A program made the translations under genes and the position numbers. A DNA stretch of 64,000 bases from Bacillus pseudomycoides (lineage in GTDB: Bacteria; Bacillota; Bacilli; Bacillales; Bacillaceae_G), in assembly GCF_002582035.1 (NCBI RefSeq), contig NZ_NUQE01000005.1:1-64000 (forward strand). The letters are read 5' to 3'. The notes beneath the pieces were generated by a model, which made no database searches, was not told the origin of the DNA, and saw only the letters and a program-made list of their open reading frames with translations. Shown here one piece after another: positions 7,353 through 16,480 of this stretch. Each line of letters begins with the position of its first letter. Positions within the stretch are counted from its first letter, which is position 1.

Positions 7353-9695
7353 ATGTCAAACTACTACAGCAATCAAGAAGCAAAAGTAAATATCATGGGT
7401 GAATTAGTAAATAGAGGCTGGAAAGTTTTCGGTTTCCGTCCAGATCAATCTGATTCAATGACTGACTATTGGCATCCAGCTCACTGGGAAGGAATCGCAA
7501 CTAAAGACGGTTATACACTTCTTATTGATGTACATAGTTTACATTATTCCGGTTACAAGAAAACTGAAAAAGGTTACACTCCTAACTATGCACGTATCAA
7601 AAAACTTGAAACGTTAAGAGATAACCATGCAGCAACAGAAGGCGAAAAAATAAACTGTCAAATTCAAATTGATAAGATTATGAAAAAGGCGGAAAGTTCT
7701 GTAAGGGTTATTGAAGAATATCCAACTTTTAAAAATGCAAATCCTAAACGTAACAACTGGCACATTGAAGATGCACAAGGAAATATCATTGCTAAAGGTA
7801 ACGGAGCTTTTCAATGTTATGTATCTAATGATCACAAAGGTGAAAAGACACAAGAAGCAGTTAATAAGTTTGTTGCACGTATTGAAAAAGCTATTTCTGA
7901 AGGTAAAAAAGTTGTATCTAAAACTGTAGAAGAAGTTATCACAGTTATAAAGCCTGTTGAAGTAAACACTTCTATTTCTAATTTCTCAACTGAAACAACT
8001 TTTATTAAATTAAATACAGCTTTTACACATGGGTTTTATTCTGGTACTCTTTTAAAACTTGTTAGAACTTATAACAATAGCACAAGTTTTACATTTGTAC
8101 GTTTAGGGAAAAATAACAAAGTATTAAAAGAAACAGAAAAAAACTTATTCGGAATGAGTGCAAGCAGATTAGAAAAGTTTATCAATGAAGGTTCTATTTC
8201 TATAATTGAATTTAAAGAAGTTCAAGAAACAATTGAAAAAACAGTATTTGTAAAAGTTAACAACAATGTAAAAGAAAACACTGAAGAGTCTATGAAAATT
8301 GAATCTGTAGAAGTTCCAGCAACAGAACAGCCCACACAAGTACAAGAAAGCACTGTAGAAGCTTCTTATACACTCAACGATGAAAAGCAAGGTATTGAAG
8401 TTATATTCAATTCTAAGCCACCTGAAGAGGTTAGAACTCAATTAAAATCATTAGGTTTCCGCTGGTCAAAGAAAGGCTCTTATTGGTTCGCAAAACAAAC
8501 TTCTGAACGTTTAGCATTTGTTAAATCATTAGTAGGCGAACAGATAGCAGAACCAACACAAGAAAATGAATTAGAATTAACTTGTGAACGCCTTATTGAT
8601 CAATCTACATCAATTTACGCTGAATTACTTATCAAAAATGGTGAAATGACCGCAGAGCAGCAAGAACAATATGTAAATAAATTAAATAATTACATATCAT
8701 TAAATGATATTAATGTAGATGACAACGTTCTAAACTACATCAAAGAACAAGGATACATAAAACTTTACACGACACTTGAGGACATTTTTTCTCAAGTGTC
8801 ACAAGCTGAAGAATTAGAAAATGATATTCCTAGTTTTATAGCAGATCAAGTTTTAAATAATGCAACATTAGATTTACAATTTTTCGCTAGTTCATCAAGT
8901 ATATTAGATAAGTTTAGTAACATCACAATTGAAAATGAAGCTCGTATTTCTGAAGGTGATCAAAAATATTGCGAAGCTCAAGAAGAAATGTATAAAAGCG
9001 CTTTAGATGCTATGGAAACGGCTTTAAATACATTTAAAAATATCTTTAATTCAATTGATGCTAACGCTTATGACAGTGACTATCGAAGAGGGTATATAGA
9101 TAAATATGACGACATCCAGCGACTAGAAGAAAGGATAAAGAAAACAAAGAATAATTTTATCACTAGTATAATAGGGCATTTCACAAAAACTTATAATATT
9201 ACAATTGATGTTTTTGAATTACACGAAAAATACGAATCAATTGACACATACCAAACTCTTATTAATGAAATTTTTGACCAGCTCGGAGGATTTAGTTTCT
9301 CAGAAAAAGCAGTACAAGAAATTAAAGAAAATATTTCAAACGATGTACACTATGACAAAGTAGAAGTTAAGAAAAATAAATTGATAATTCCTAGTTTTGT
9401 ATACATTGATCACTTCGATAAGAAATGGGGACATATTAAAATAAGCTACTCCAGCAAAGATAAAGTAAGTCGATTATTTAAGGCATTATCACATTTTGAG
9501 ACAGGAGAAGCAAAAATAAATTGTTATTATGAAGACATTCAACAGAGCTTAAACAAAGAAAATTCACTATATAAATACGAATTAGGATATGAAAAAGTAC
9601 AATCATTTAAACCGTTTCAAAATGGTAAAGTAGAAATTGTTTTTCAAACTATGCAGCAAGCAGAGGAATTTAAAAGGGAGTATCTTTCAAAATAA
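7353..9695 (+). CDS. Large multidomain plasmid/phage protein
   Basis: A 780-aa protein with a TGGAGG site before ATG 7353. The N-terminal ~50 residues (GELVNRGWKVFGF, then DYWHPAHWEGIA) recur, as I recall, in large mobile-element proteins. Residues ~345-395 form a clear module, with IEVIFNSKPPEEVRTQLKSL followed by GFRWSKKGSYWFAKQTSERL; this resembles the small domain found in large polyvalent proteins of conjugative elements and phages. The rest is charged and helical. There is no signal peptide or recognised catalytic site. It precedes the methyltransferase-helicase gene, separated by a hairpin, and the two may form one operon for DNA handling or protection. Confidence 0.7.
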   Translation: MSNYYSNQEAKVNIMGELVNRGWKVFGFRPDQSDSMTDYWHPAHWEGIATKDGYTLLIDVHSLHYSGYKKTEKGYTPNYARIKKLETLRDNHAATEGEKINCQIQIDKIMKKAESSVRVIEEYPTFKNANPKRNNWHIEDAQGNIIAKGNGAFQCYVSNDHKGEKTQEAVNKFVARIEKAISEGKKVVSKTVEEVITVIKPVEVNTSISNFSTETTFIKLNTAFTHGFYSGTLLKLVRTYNNSTSFTFVRLGKNNKVLKETEKNLFGMSASRLEKFINEGSISIIEFKEVQETIEKTVFVKVNNNVKENTEESMKIESVEVPATEQPTQVQESTVEASYTLNDEKQGIEVIFNSKPPEEVRTQLKSLGFRWSKKGSYWFAKQTSERLAFVKSLVGEQIAEPTQENELELTCERLIDQSTSIYAELLIKNGEMTAEQQEQYVNKLNNYISLNDINVDDNVLNYIKEQGYIKLYTTLEDIFSQVSQAEELENDIPSFIADQVLNNATLDLQFFASSSSILDKFSNITIENEARISEGDQKYCEAQEEMYKSALDAMETALNTFKNIFNSIDANAYDSDYRRGYIDKYDDIQRLEERIKKTKNNFITSIIGHFTKTYNITIDVFELHEKYESIDTYQTLINEIFDQLGGFSFSEKAVQEIKENISNDVHYDKVEVKKNKLIIPSFVYIDHFDKKWGHIKISYSSKDKVSRLFKALSHFETGEAKINCYYEDIQQSLNKENSLYKYELGYEKVQSFKPFQNGKVEIVFQTMQQAEEFKREYLSK

Positions 9696-9703
9696 ATTTA
9701 TAT

Positions 9704-9735
9704 AACAGGTGTGAGGAATAAAACTTGCACCTGTT
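9704..9735 (+). other. Hairpin just before a ribosome binding site
   Basis: AACAGGTG (9704-9711) and CACCTGTT (9728-9735) can pair across 16 bases, three bases before AAGGAGG of the methyltransferase-helicase gene. No T-run follows, so it is more likely an mRNA stability or translation-control element than a terminator. Confidence 0.55.
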
Positions 9736-9753
9736 AAAAAGGAGGTTTAAACA

Positions 9754-12700
9754 ATGAAATACAATATTTCTAATCAAGCTATTCCACAAGAAGCACGTAA
9801 AGAAATTAATGATAAAATTCTCTATTTGATTGATAACAATTTAACTGCTAAATTTAATATCAATAATGAGGATGTTTTCAACAGTTACACCGGAGATGGC
9901 GGTCTTCATAATTTACAATTTAAAAATTACAATTCTTTTCATGCTTACACAGAGGCAAAGAAGGAAATAGAACAAGGTCAATTCTTTACGCCTCATATAT
10001 TATCTAAATTCCTTGTGGATTGTTTAAAGCCCACTGAACATGATTTAGTCATTGATCTCACTTGTGGTATGGGCAACTTTTTTAACTATCTTCCGAATGA
10101 AATAAACGTATACGGAAACGAACTAGATATAAAGGCATACAAAGTAGCAAAACATTTATATCCTAATGCTAATATAACTAATCAAGATATAAGATCATAT
10201 AAGACAGATGTTTCATTTGATATAGTTCTAGGTAATCCGCCATTTAATCTAAAATGGAAAGTAAATAACAATGAATATTTGTCACAACTCTATTATTGTA
10301 TGAAATCCTATGAGGTTCTTAAACCCGCTGGAATTATGGCTTTAATTGTACCAAAATCATTTTTAAATGATACATTCATAGACAGTGGAATGATTAAAGA
10401 AATTAACAATATGTTTAATTTCATATGTCAATTTGAGCTACCTTCTAACGCTTTTAAAAATCTAGGAGTTGAAAATTTTAATACTAAAATTATGATATTC
10501 CAAAAGAAAAGCGAACATGTACAAGATAAACCATATACAAACGAATACATACAAACCAGTTTTAATGATTGTGGATCACAATTTATATATAACAATTTGA
10601 TTTCTCCATTACTACAAGAAAAACAAGAAATAAAAAATAAAATTATTCTTGAATCAATGCAGCAAACAAATGAAGAAAAAGAGTTTCAATATAAAGTTAA
10701 CAAATTATTATTTGATATCAAACGCAACAATAAAATAAATAAACACTACTCTAAAGCATATAATTATTATCAAAAATTGTACACACAAAAACAACCGGAC
10801 GGAATGCCGTATGAGGAATGGCAAAAAGTAAGAATCACTAAAAATAAAGTAATAAGATATTTAAAAGACATGCTAAACAAACAACATAAAAAAGAAATTG
10901 ATAAAACTGCACTTGTTAAAACTCGTTATGGTTTAAGGTTAAAAGCGTATAGTCATAAAGAAAAGCTAAAACTTTCTAAAGTGAAGAATGTAAAAGAAAT
11001 ATCATTCAATGACATGATCATTAAAAATGACTATCCTTTTTCAGACAATCAATATAAAAAACTACTCAATAAAAAGATACGACATCACGAAAAACAAGAC
11101 ATTCCATTCTCTGAAATTGCTTGCAATGACACAATAAAAACATTCTTGGATGACTTAATTATTAAGAACTTACAAACACATGAACAAATCACATTGAACG
11201 ATATCCAAAAACAAGATACAGCTAAAATGCTTTCTAAAAGTTACGGTTATTTACAATGGGGAACAGGTGCAGGAAAATCAATTTCTGCTATTGCTCAAAT
11301 GCTATATAGGCAACAACATAATAACATTAGAAACATATTCCTAGTAGCTCCAGCGATTGCAATTAATAACAACTGGGACGATATTTTAGAAGCTTATGGA
11401 ATAGATTATATTAGAATCAATTCATTAAAAGATATTCATTCAATTAAACGTGGTCAAATTGTAATTATGACGTTTGGGATGCTTACCAAGTATCAAAAAC
11501 AAATTAAAAAATATATCAGAATGCAAAGTCAAAAAGTAATGTTGGTATTAGATGAAGCAGACAATATAAGTAACCCTTCATCTAAGCGCACAAAAGCCGT
11601 TTTAAATTGTTTCAGAAGAGTTAAATACAAATTGCTCATGAGTGCTACAAGTACACGTAATAACATTCCTGAATCGTTTACAGCGTTTGAATTGCTTTAT
11701 AACAATTCAATTAATATGTTATCTAAAAATGATTCCATATATAAAGAGGATCAAAAGTCTAAGCAGCTAATAGAGAAACAAAATGACAACTACATGAAAC
11801 CTTTTCCAGCATATAAAAAAGGGTATACACTTTTCAAACGTTCATTTTCTCCAGAAAAGGCTACAGTCTTCGGAGTAGGAAAACAGAATCAAGATATTTA
11901 TAATAGTGAAGAATTAAAAGAATTAATTGATAAAACAATGATTACAAGAACATTTCAAGAAGTAAGCGGAAAAAATATATATAAAATTATTCAAGACACT
12001 TGCACTTTCAATAAATCTGAAGAAGAATTATATAGAATTGTTATAGAAGAATTTTATAGATTAACTTATTTACACAAAACAACAGGAAACAGCCGAAAAG
12101 ATACATTATTACGTATTATACAGCAACTGAATAGCCTCCTTAAAGCCTGTGTAATTCCTAATACATTTAAAGAATATGTCAGCAGTATAGCACCATCTAA
12201 AGCGGCTAAAACATTAGAAATGCTTAATAAATGGAATAATGACCAAGTTGTAATAGGATGCACTCATATTAAAACAGTAGATATGTATGCTAATTACATT
12301 AGAAATCATTTCTCAGATCGTGAACTATTTATTATTACTGGAGATAGTACAACATTAAATAAACGTAAAGACATCATAAATAAACTAAAGAAAACTAAAA
12401 ATGGCATTCTTATTTGTACTCAACAATCTTTATCAAGCAGTATGAACATTGATTTCGTAAATAAAGTTTTACTTATTGAATTACAATGGAATTTTGCAGC
12501 AATGCATCAATTTTTTGCTCGTTTTGTTCGCTACACTTCTATGGAACAAAAAGAGATACATTTTCTAACAATCGAAAACAGCATAGAATCTAATTTATTA
12601 AAATTAATTATGAACAAAGAAAAGCTAAATAATTTTATGAAAAACGATACTATAAATGATGCAGAATTATCTGAACGGTTTGGAATTGATTTTGATATTT

Positions 12701-12777
12701 TAAATATGCTATTGAGTAAAGAAATAGATCAAGAGGGGAAAAGTTATATTTCTTGGGGAAAACAGAAGATAGTATAA
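9754..12777 (+). CDS. Adenine DNA methyltransferase-helicase fusion
   Basis: A 1007-aa two-part protein. The N-terminal half is an N6-adenine methyltransferase: QGQFFTPH near residue 75, SAM-binding DLTCGMGN near 101-108, and catalytic NPPF at 161-164. The C-terminal half is an SF2 helicase: GTGAGKS near 503, DEAD near 600, SAT near 630, and motif VI QFFARFVRYTS near 917-927. No PD-(D/E)XK or other nuclease motif is visible, and the N-terminus is too short for one. Such fusions occur in type ISP restriction enzymes (with a nuclease) and in P1 DarB-like antirestriction proteins (without). I favour self-protection of element DNA. The gene is intact and follows AAGGAGG. Confidence 0.85.
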   Translation: MKYNISNQAIPQEARKEINDKILYLIDNNLTAKFNINNEDVFNSYTGDGGLHNLQFKNYNSFHAYTEAKKEIEQGQFFTPHILSKFLVDCLKPTEHDLVIDLTCGMGNFFNYLPNEINVYGNELDIKAYKVAKHLYPNANITNQDIRSYKTDVSFDIVLGNPPFNLKWKVNNNEYLSQLYYCMKSYEVLKPAGIMALIVPKSFLNDTFIDSGMIKEINNMFNFICQFELPSNAFKNLGVENFNTKIMIFQKKSEHVQDKPYTNEYIQTSFNDCGSQFIYNNLISPLLQEKQEIKNKIILESMQQTNEEKEFQYKVNKLLFDIKRNNKINKHYSKAYNYYQKLYTQKQPDGMPYEEWQKVRITKNKVIRYLKDMLNKQHKKEIDKTALVKTRYGLRLKAYSHKEKLKLSKVKNVKEISFNDMIIKNDYPFSDNQYKKLLNKKIRHHEKQDIPFSEIACNDTIKTFLDDLIIKNLQTHEQITLNDIQKQDTAKMLSKSYGYLQWGTGAGKSISAIAQMLYRQQHNNIRNIFLVAPAIAINNNWDDILEAYGIDYIRINSLKDIHSIKRGQIVIMTFGMLTKYQKQIKKYIRMQSQKVMLVLDEADNISNPSSKRTKAVLNCFRRVKYKLLMSATSTRNNIPESFTAFELLYNNSINMLSKNDSIYKEDQKSKQLIEKQNDNYMKPFPAYKKGYTLFKRSFSPEKATVFGVGKQNQDIYNSEELKELIDKTMITRTFQEVSGKNIYKIIQDTCTFNKSEEELYRIVIEEFYRLTYLHKTTGNSRKDTLLRIIQQLNSLLKACVIPNTFKEYVSSIAPSKAAKTLEMLNKWNNDQVVIGCTHIKTVDMYANYIRNHFSDRELFIITGDSTTLNKRKDIINKLKKTKNGILICTQQSLSSSMNIDFVNKVLLIELQWNFAAMHQFFARFVRYTSMEQKEIHFLTIENSIESNLLKLIMNKEKLNNFMKNDTINDAELSERFGIDFDILNMLLSKEIDQEGKSYISWGKQKIV

Positions 12778-12850
12778 AATAAGCCTTTTACGGATTATAT
12801 AGAATGTATTGACCAGTTATTATTGAGCTTGTTTTCTTTTTGCAAAATTA

Positions 12851-12902
12851 ATAAATAAAATTATAATTTACACTATGAAACAAACTAAAATAATGCTATA
12901 AT
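12851..12902 (+). promoter_or_regulatory. Operator copy and extended -10 promoter
   Basis: An operator-like repeat (12851-12871) lies upstream of the extended -10 TGCTATAAT (TATAAT 12897-12902). There is no good -35 at normal spacing. The start-to--10 distance (46 bp) equals that of the copy at 7224. Confidence 0.6.
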
Positions 12903-12960
12903 TTAAACATAGATAACGAACAATAAATACATACCCTTTAAGGGTTTAGGAGGAATTTAA

Positions 12961-13428
12961 ATGTCATTAGCTAAAGTTGTAAATCGTAAACAATCAAAAG
13001 CTCTTTCAGTTTCTCAAATCAAAACAAAGCGTCTTGAAGTTATTGAATCTTTTCGCCAATATGTTTTATCTCAAGTTGATGAATTAAATAAAATTTTCCC
13101 TAGCGTTGTTATTGGTGAAGGTGAATTTGATAATAATGTTGTAGGTGTTACTTATAGCCCTTCTATCTGGACTGGATCAAAAAGACATACTATTTCTAGT
13201 ACTACTTGCAATATTTGTTTAGATTCTGTTTATCCTGAGTTTCATATTGGTTACGGTGCTAATACTGCAAGTGGCAGACCTTTCAAATTTGATTGGAATA
13301 TGACTAAGCCACAATTAAAAAGATTTTATAAACAAATGTTAGAATACTTAGTAAGCGAATCTTATCGGGTAGGATATGAAAATAATCGTGCTCATCAAGT
13401 ATGGAAAGGTAATGAAAGATTAATCTAA
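12961..13428 (+). CDS. Hypothetical protein, 155 aa
   Basis: Starts at ATG 12961 after TTAGGAGG. A basic N-terminal helix (residues 1-45) is followed by a beta-rich middle with a CNIC pair (ICL) near residues 80-85, then a helical C-terminus (LKRFYKQMLEYLVSESYRVG). I do not recognise the fold or function. It is a single-gene unit with its own promoter and terminator. Confidence 0.7.
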   Translation: MSLAKVVNRKQSKALSVSQIKTKRLEVIESFRQYVLSQVDELNKIFPSVVIGEGEFDNNVVGVTYSPSIWTGSKRHTISSTTCNICLDSVYPEFHIGYGANTASGRPFKFDWNMTKPQLKRFYKQMLEYLVSESYRVGYENNRAHQVWKGNERLI

Positions 13429-13456
13429 ACAGCTCTTAATGGAGCTGTTTTTCTTT
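13427..13456 (+). terminator. Rho-independent terminator
   Basis: AAACAGCTC (13427-13435) pairs perfectly with GAGCTGTTT (13442-13450) over a TTAATG loop and is followed by TTCTTTTC. The stem begins at the stop codon. Confidence 0.85.
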
Positions 13457-13481
13457 TCTCTAAAAGTATAATTTTATACAA

Positions 13482-13526
13482 ATAAATAAAATAAACATTT
13501 ACAATAACTTTATAAGAACTCATAAT
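13482..13526 (+). promoter_or_regulatory. Operator-overlapped promoter
   Basis: TTTACA (13498-13503), 17 bp and CATAAT (13521-13526). The operator-like repeat 13482-13502 overlaps the -35 exactly as in the 4901 promoter. Confidence 0.65.
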
Positions 13527-13561
13527 ATAGGTAGGTGCGTATTGACGTATCTACCTATATT
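13524..13561 (+). other. 11-bp inverted repeat overlapping the -10 region
   Basis: AATATAGGTAG (13524-13534) and CTACCTATATT (13551-13561) are perfect complements with a 16-base loop, followed by TTTT. The left arm overlaps the -10 box, so it may be a second operator. If transcription starts further upstream it could act as a terminator or attenuator. Confidence 0.55.
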
Positions 13562-13581
13562 TTTTAAGAGGGAGCGATTAA

Positions 13582-14235
13582 ATGGAAAATAATAGCCAAG
13601 AAAGTAAAAAGAAAGTCATGTTGCAAATACCAGATGAAATAATAAGAAATTCATGGTTCTACTTAGATGATCAATCTTTCTGTACATATGGTCTACTTAA
13701 ACACAGTCTATTCCGTTCGTTTAATGAGGGAAATGAATTGCAAATTGACCATAACAAGTTAAAACATAAGATACATATAGGAGATAACAGAACATTAAAG
13801 AAGATATTTAAAACATTACATCAAAATCAAATTGTAATGGAACATATCACAGCATTTCCTAGAAAGGGTTCTATTGCTTTAACACTTGATCCCTTTACGG
13901 ATAAATCAAATACATTCACGCAGCTTCCTATTAGCCTATTTGGAAAGATTGAGCATATAGGAGTAACCGGAATACGTTTGCTATATTATTATGAATCATA
14001 CATAAACAGAAAAGATACATTAACACGTCAATATGCTTTCCCATCTATTGAAACGACTTCAGCCGATCTGAAATTAAATCATAATACAATCATTACATAT
14101 AACAAATTGCTGAAGAAACATAAGCTATTAAAAATTGTTAAACATGTTCTTCAAGAAGATGCATATGATGAAGAGTATAATGTACAATACATAAAATATA
14201 ACAATCACTACTTTGTACGGACAGAGAATATGTAG
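13582..14235 (+). CDS. Winged-helix replication-initiator-like protein
   Basis: A 217-aa protein after GAGGGAG. It has two helix-turn-helix-like parts: residues ~25-75 (YGLLKHSLFRSFNEGNELQI, then LKKIFKTLHQNQIV) and ~150-190 (SADLKLNHNTIITYNKLLKK). The domain pattern recalls plasmid Rep or phage replisome-organiser proteins with an N-terminal winged helix, but no exact family is recognised. It is expressed from an operator-controlled promoter. Alternatively it is a transcription regulator of the block. Confidence 0.55.
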   Translation: MENNSQESKKKVMLQIPDEIIRNSWFYLDDQSFCTYGLLKHSLFRSFNEGNELQIDHNKLKHKIHIGDNRTLKKIFKTLHQNQIVMEHITAFPRKGSIALTLDPFTDKSNTFTQLPISLFGKIEHIGVTGIRLLYYYESYINRKDTLTRQYAFPSIETTSADLKLNHNTIITYNKLLKKHKLLKIVKHVLQEDAYDEEYNVQYIKYNNHYFVRTENM

Positions 14236-14495
14236 ATTAAGTTTTTTCATTCAGCGGCAAATTTTTTTGGCGCTGTAAAATACTGATTATTAATCTGATT
14301 CTTATATGATTCTTATATGATTATTAATTATTAAGTATTTCTTATTAGGGTCTGTTTTATGCCAGCACAAAACGGAATCTAGTCTTGCATATTTTATTTT
14401 TTATCTGGTAATAAATTTTAATTATCTGGGAGAAAAATAAATTATCTTGCATTAAACGGAACTAGGAAAATACATAAAATAATTTAAAATACCCA
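14236..14495. other. Non-coding gap with hairpins and tandem repeats
   Basis: No gene lies here. Visible elements are a hairpin with CAGCG (14252-14256) and CGCTG (14271-14275) around a T-rich loop, probably a terminator; tandem 11-bp copies of GATTCTTATAT (14297-14307, 14308-14318) flanked by GATTATTAAT on both sides; and a long imperfect hairpin, TCTGTTTTATGC with GCACAAAACGGA (14351-14376). AAACGGAA and CTTGCAT each occur twice. Confidence 0.6.
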
Positions 14496-14524
14496 TTTAC
14501 ATAAATAAAATTATAATTTATAAT
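14496..14524 (+). promoter_or_regulatory. Promoter with operator in its spacer
   Basis: TTTACA (14496-14501), exactly 17 bp, TATAAT (14519-14524). The 21-bp repeat 14501-14521 fills the spacer and both hexamer edges. It should drive the run of small genes to 16035. Confidence 0.8.
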
Positions 14525-14554
14525 TACATCATAAGGTTATAGGAGGTTAAAACA

Positions 14555-14659
14555 ATGAATGAGGTTTTTCAACTATTATTCTTAACATGTCCAGTCTGGA
14601 TTACAGTTTTAATTGCTTACATAATCAAGAAATTCCGTCGCAGTGAGTTCTTAAATTAG
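14555..14659 (+). CDS. Single-pass membrane microprotein, 34 aa
   Basis: ATG 14555 follows a strong AGGAGG. Residues 5-24 are one hydrophobic helix (FQLLFLTCPVWITVLIAYII) and the tail is basic (KKFRR), giving N-out, C-in topology. It is the first gene after a strong promoter. The function is unknown; a membrane-associated regulator or toxin-like peptide is possible. Confidence 0.65.
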   Translation: MNEVFQLLFLTCPVWITVLIAYIIKKFRRSEFLN

Positions 14660-14696
14660 AAATACATAAGTAAAATAATATTAAGAGGTGTTGTCC

Positions 14697-14852
14697 ATGT
14701 TTAAGAAGATGATAAAAAAATTGAAACAACTTTCTAAACGTGTAAAGCAGCATGACAAAACAGTAAATCAATTATGTTCTAAATTGGATCAAATGAATAG
14801 TAAGGCTGATCGTGAATTGTTGGTATTATTTGAAAGAATGAATAGTAATTAA
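14697..14852 (+). CDS. Basic helical small protein, 51 aa
   Basis: Starts at ATG 14697 seven bases after AAGAGGTG. It is a Lys-rich single helix (FKKMIKKLKQLSKRVKQ) followed by a leucine-spaced coiled-coil segment. The family is unknown. It may form a dimer or bind nucleic acid or membrane. Confidence 0.6.
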   Translation: MFKKMIKKLKQLSKRVKQHDKTVNQLCSKLDQMNSKADRELLVLFERMNSN

Positions 14853-14884
14853 ATTAAATAATTAAAATAAAAGGAGTGACTTAA

Positions 14885-15058
14885 ATGAAAAAGATTAACA
14901 CTTGGGTATGGACTGAATTAACAGAGAGATTAAAATCTGAAAGAAAAGCAGGTGATAGCGTTCCACTGGGATATTTAACAGAAGGAGCAACAGAGTATTT
15001 TCCTTATGTGTCATGGATTAAAAAAGGATACGTAAAAAGAAAAGATACAGCTAATTAA
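14885..15058 (+). CDS. Hypothetical protein, 57 aa
   Basis: ATG 14885 follows AAAGGAGTGA. It is a small aromatic-rich protein (WVWTEL near the start, YFPYVSWIKKGY near the end) with no recognised motif. It lies in the same run of small plus-strand genes as its neighbours. Confidence 0.65.
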   Translation: MKKINTWVWTELTERLKSERKAGDSVPLGYLTEGATEYFPYVSWIKKGYVKRKDTAN

Positions 15059-15097
15059 ATAAATTAATTCTTTTATTAAATGGAGGAGGAGATTGAG

Positions 15098-15454
15098 ATG
15101 GGAGCAAATAAAGATAAACAGAATTTGAGGTTTAAGAAAATATCAGAAAGAATGAATAGGAAAGTCAGATATGATGGTTTCACAAGAGAAGAGATATCTT
15201 TAATTAAAACGCAAAAGAAACTTGAACAATATGAAAAAGAAATTAGTTTATTTTGGGCTGAAGCACCTAGAAAAAATAATGGGATTGTTGATTGGGAAAT
15301 AATGAGTGAAAAAACGTTAGATTATTTTGAATATATTACTAAAGAAAAAGATAAACTTATCGATAAAATTAATAAATTAGAAGAAATGGGATTAAACATG
15401 GAAAAAATAATGAATTTATTTATGAAGCTAAATACTAGAAGTGCGAGTTTTTAA
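15098..15454 (+). CDS. Coiled-coil hypothetical protein, 118 aa
   Basis: I start it at ATG 15098 because GGAGGAGG lies just upstream; the ATG at 15080 would overlap that site. The sequence is almost entirely charged helix (LIKTQKKLEQYEKEISLFW; ITKEKDKLIDKINKLEEMG). No family is recognised. Confidence 0.65.
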   Translation: MGANKDKQNLRFKKISERMNRKVRYDGFTREEISLIKTQKKLEQYEKEISLFWAEAPRKNNGIVDWEIMSEKTLDYFEYITKEKDKLIDKINKLEEMGLNMEKIMNLFMKLNTRSASF

Positions 15455-15492
15455 GTAAAAAGTGTATTTTACAAACCGAGGGGAGAAATAAA

Positions 15493-15696
15493 ATGCCAAC
15501 TGAAATGAACTATTATCTTGTTACATATGTTAATTTACAAACCGGACAATTCAACGAAAAAGAAATGAGCGATTTTCAACTGGATGCTTTTGAGCTAGTG
15601 GGGAATGTAGCAACTGGAGTAATACAGATTCTAAATAAACAATACATAAAAACAAAAGACCTAATGACAGGAAATGTTTATAAATTAGTTTATTAA
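15493..15696 (+). CDS. Hypothetical protein, 67 aa
   Basis: Follows GAGGGGAG. A small, probably beta-rich protein (YYLVTYVNLQTGQFNEKEMS; VYKLVY at the end). The stop is fused to a TAAATAAAATAATAA copy of the recurrent motif. Function unknown. Confidence 0.65.
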   Translation: MPTEMNYYLVTYVNLQTGQFNEKEMSDFQLDAFELVGNVATGVIQILNKQYIKTKDLMTGNVYKLVY

Positions 15697-15723
15697 ATAA
15701 AATAATAAAGGGAGATGATTTGA

Positions 15724-16035
15724 ATGCAAGTAGTTGAAAATAATGTTGTTAATTTCTTTGGTAATATCAACGAAAATAAATTACAAAACAACGACATATC
15801 TGTTAGCATTACGAATACAAAGGTTTTTGATTTTTCATTGAAAATTAAACAAAAATCACGTACAGAGTATGAAAATAATCTCTACAAAGTATATAGAACC
15901 ATGATAGCAGGATTTACACCGGAACAACGAGAACAAGCAGTTGAGCTGTTCATGGAAGGTGAAGAAGCTATAAGAGACTTTTTAAATGAAACGTTACTTA
16001 ATCAGAAGTTTAAGGAATTATTACATACACTATAA
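15724..16035 (+). CDS. Hypothetical protein, 103 aa
   Basis: Follows GGGAGATG. Residues 1-45 are beta-rich; residues 55-103 are helical and acidic (FTPEQREQAVELFMEGEEAI). Last gene of the small-ORF run before the partition region. No family is recognised. Confidence 0.65.
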   Translation: MQVVENNVVNFFGNINENKLQNNDISVSITNTKVFDFSLKIKQKSRTEYENNLYKVYRTMIAGFTPEQREQAVELFMEGEEAIRDFLNETLLNQKFKELLHTL

Positions 16036-16081
16036 TAAATTTTAAATTTATTTCACTAGACACGCATTTTTTCCAATATGT

Positions 16082-16165
16082 GCGCATAAGCTTTAGCATA
16101 GCTCGCAAGCTTCGCTAAGAGCGCAAAAGCGTCCGTGGGGATAATATACCCTACGGACTTTTTTC
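16082..16165 (+). terminator. Structured intergenic region ending in a terminator
   Basis: GTCCGTGGGG (16131-16140) and CCCTACGGAC (16149-16158) pair with one mismatch and are followed by TTTTTT, a plus-strand terminator. Upstream, GCGC (16082-16085), TTAGC (16093-16097), GCTAA (16114-16118) and GCGC (16121-16124) form a branched stem around an AGCT/AGCT hairpin. The terminator overlaps the 3' end of the minus-strand XRE gene, so the two transcripts converge. Confidence 0.7.
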
Positions 16166-16369
16166 GTTTTCCTCATCTAAAATCCATACTTCCTCAATTC
16201 TTTTACCAAGTTCCTTACAGATCAAATATGCAGTATCAAAACGAGGCTTAGTACGATTTCTTACAATTGCACTTAATGTAGAATCATCTATTCCTATTCG
16301 TTTTGCAAAATCCCCTTGTTTTATATCCATTTCCGCAAATATTATTTTTAATCGACATTTAAATTCCAT
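16151..16369 (-). CDS. XRE-family repressor, 72 aa
   Basis: A small Cro/CI-type protein on the minus strand. The HTH is at residues 14-45 (MDIKQGDFAKRIGIDDSTLS) and the ending is acidic. An AGAGGTG site precedes the start. It is transcribed away from the partition operon, and its upstream region abuts the repeat array, so autoregulation or control of the partition genes is plausible. It is one of only five minus-strand genes that I accept in the window. Confidence 0.8.
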   Translation of the reverse strand: MEFKCRLKIIFAEMDIKQGDFAKRIGIDDSTLSAIVRNRTKPRFDTAYLICKELGKRIEEVWILDEENEKSP

Positions 16370-16480
16370 TGGGAGTCACCTCTATATTTTGATTTCTACA
16401 AGCATTTTTGAATCCCTTTATAAAAAGTACGGGCTTTATGCAAAAAATTTTAAGTGTACGTGCAAAACACATAGGCATAT

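Noticed and set aside
7711-7929. 72-aa plus-strand frame inside the 780-aa gene
   Set aside because: Shadow frame without a ribosome binding site inside a well-supported gene.
14297-14328. Insertion sequence ends or att site
   Set aside because: Only short tandem AT-rich repeats; no transposase, target duplication or matching inverted ends.
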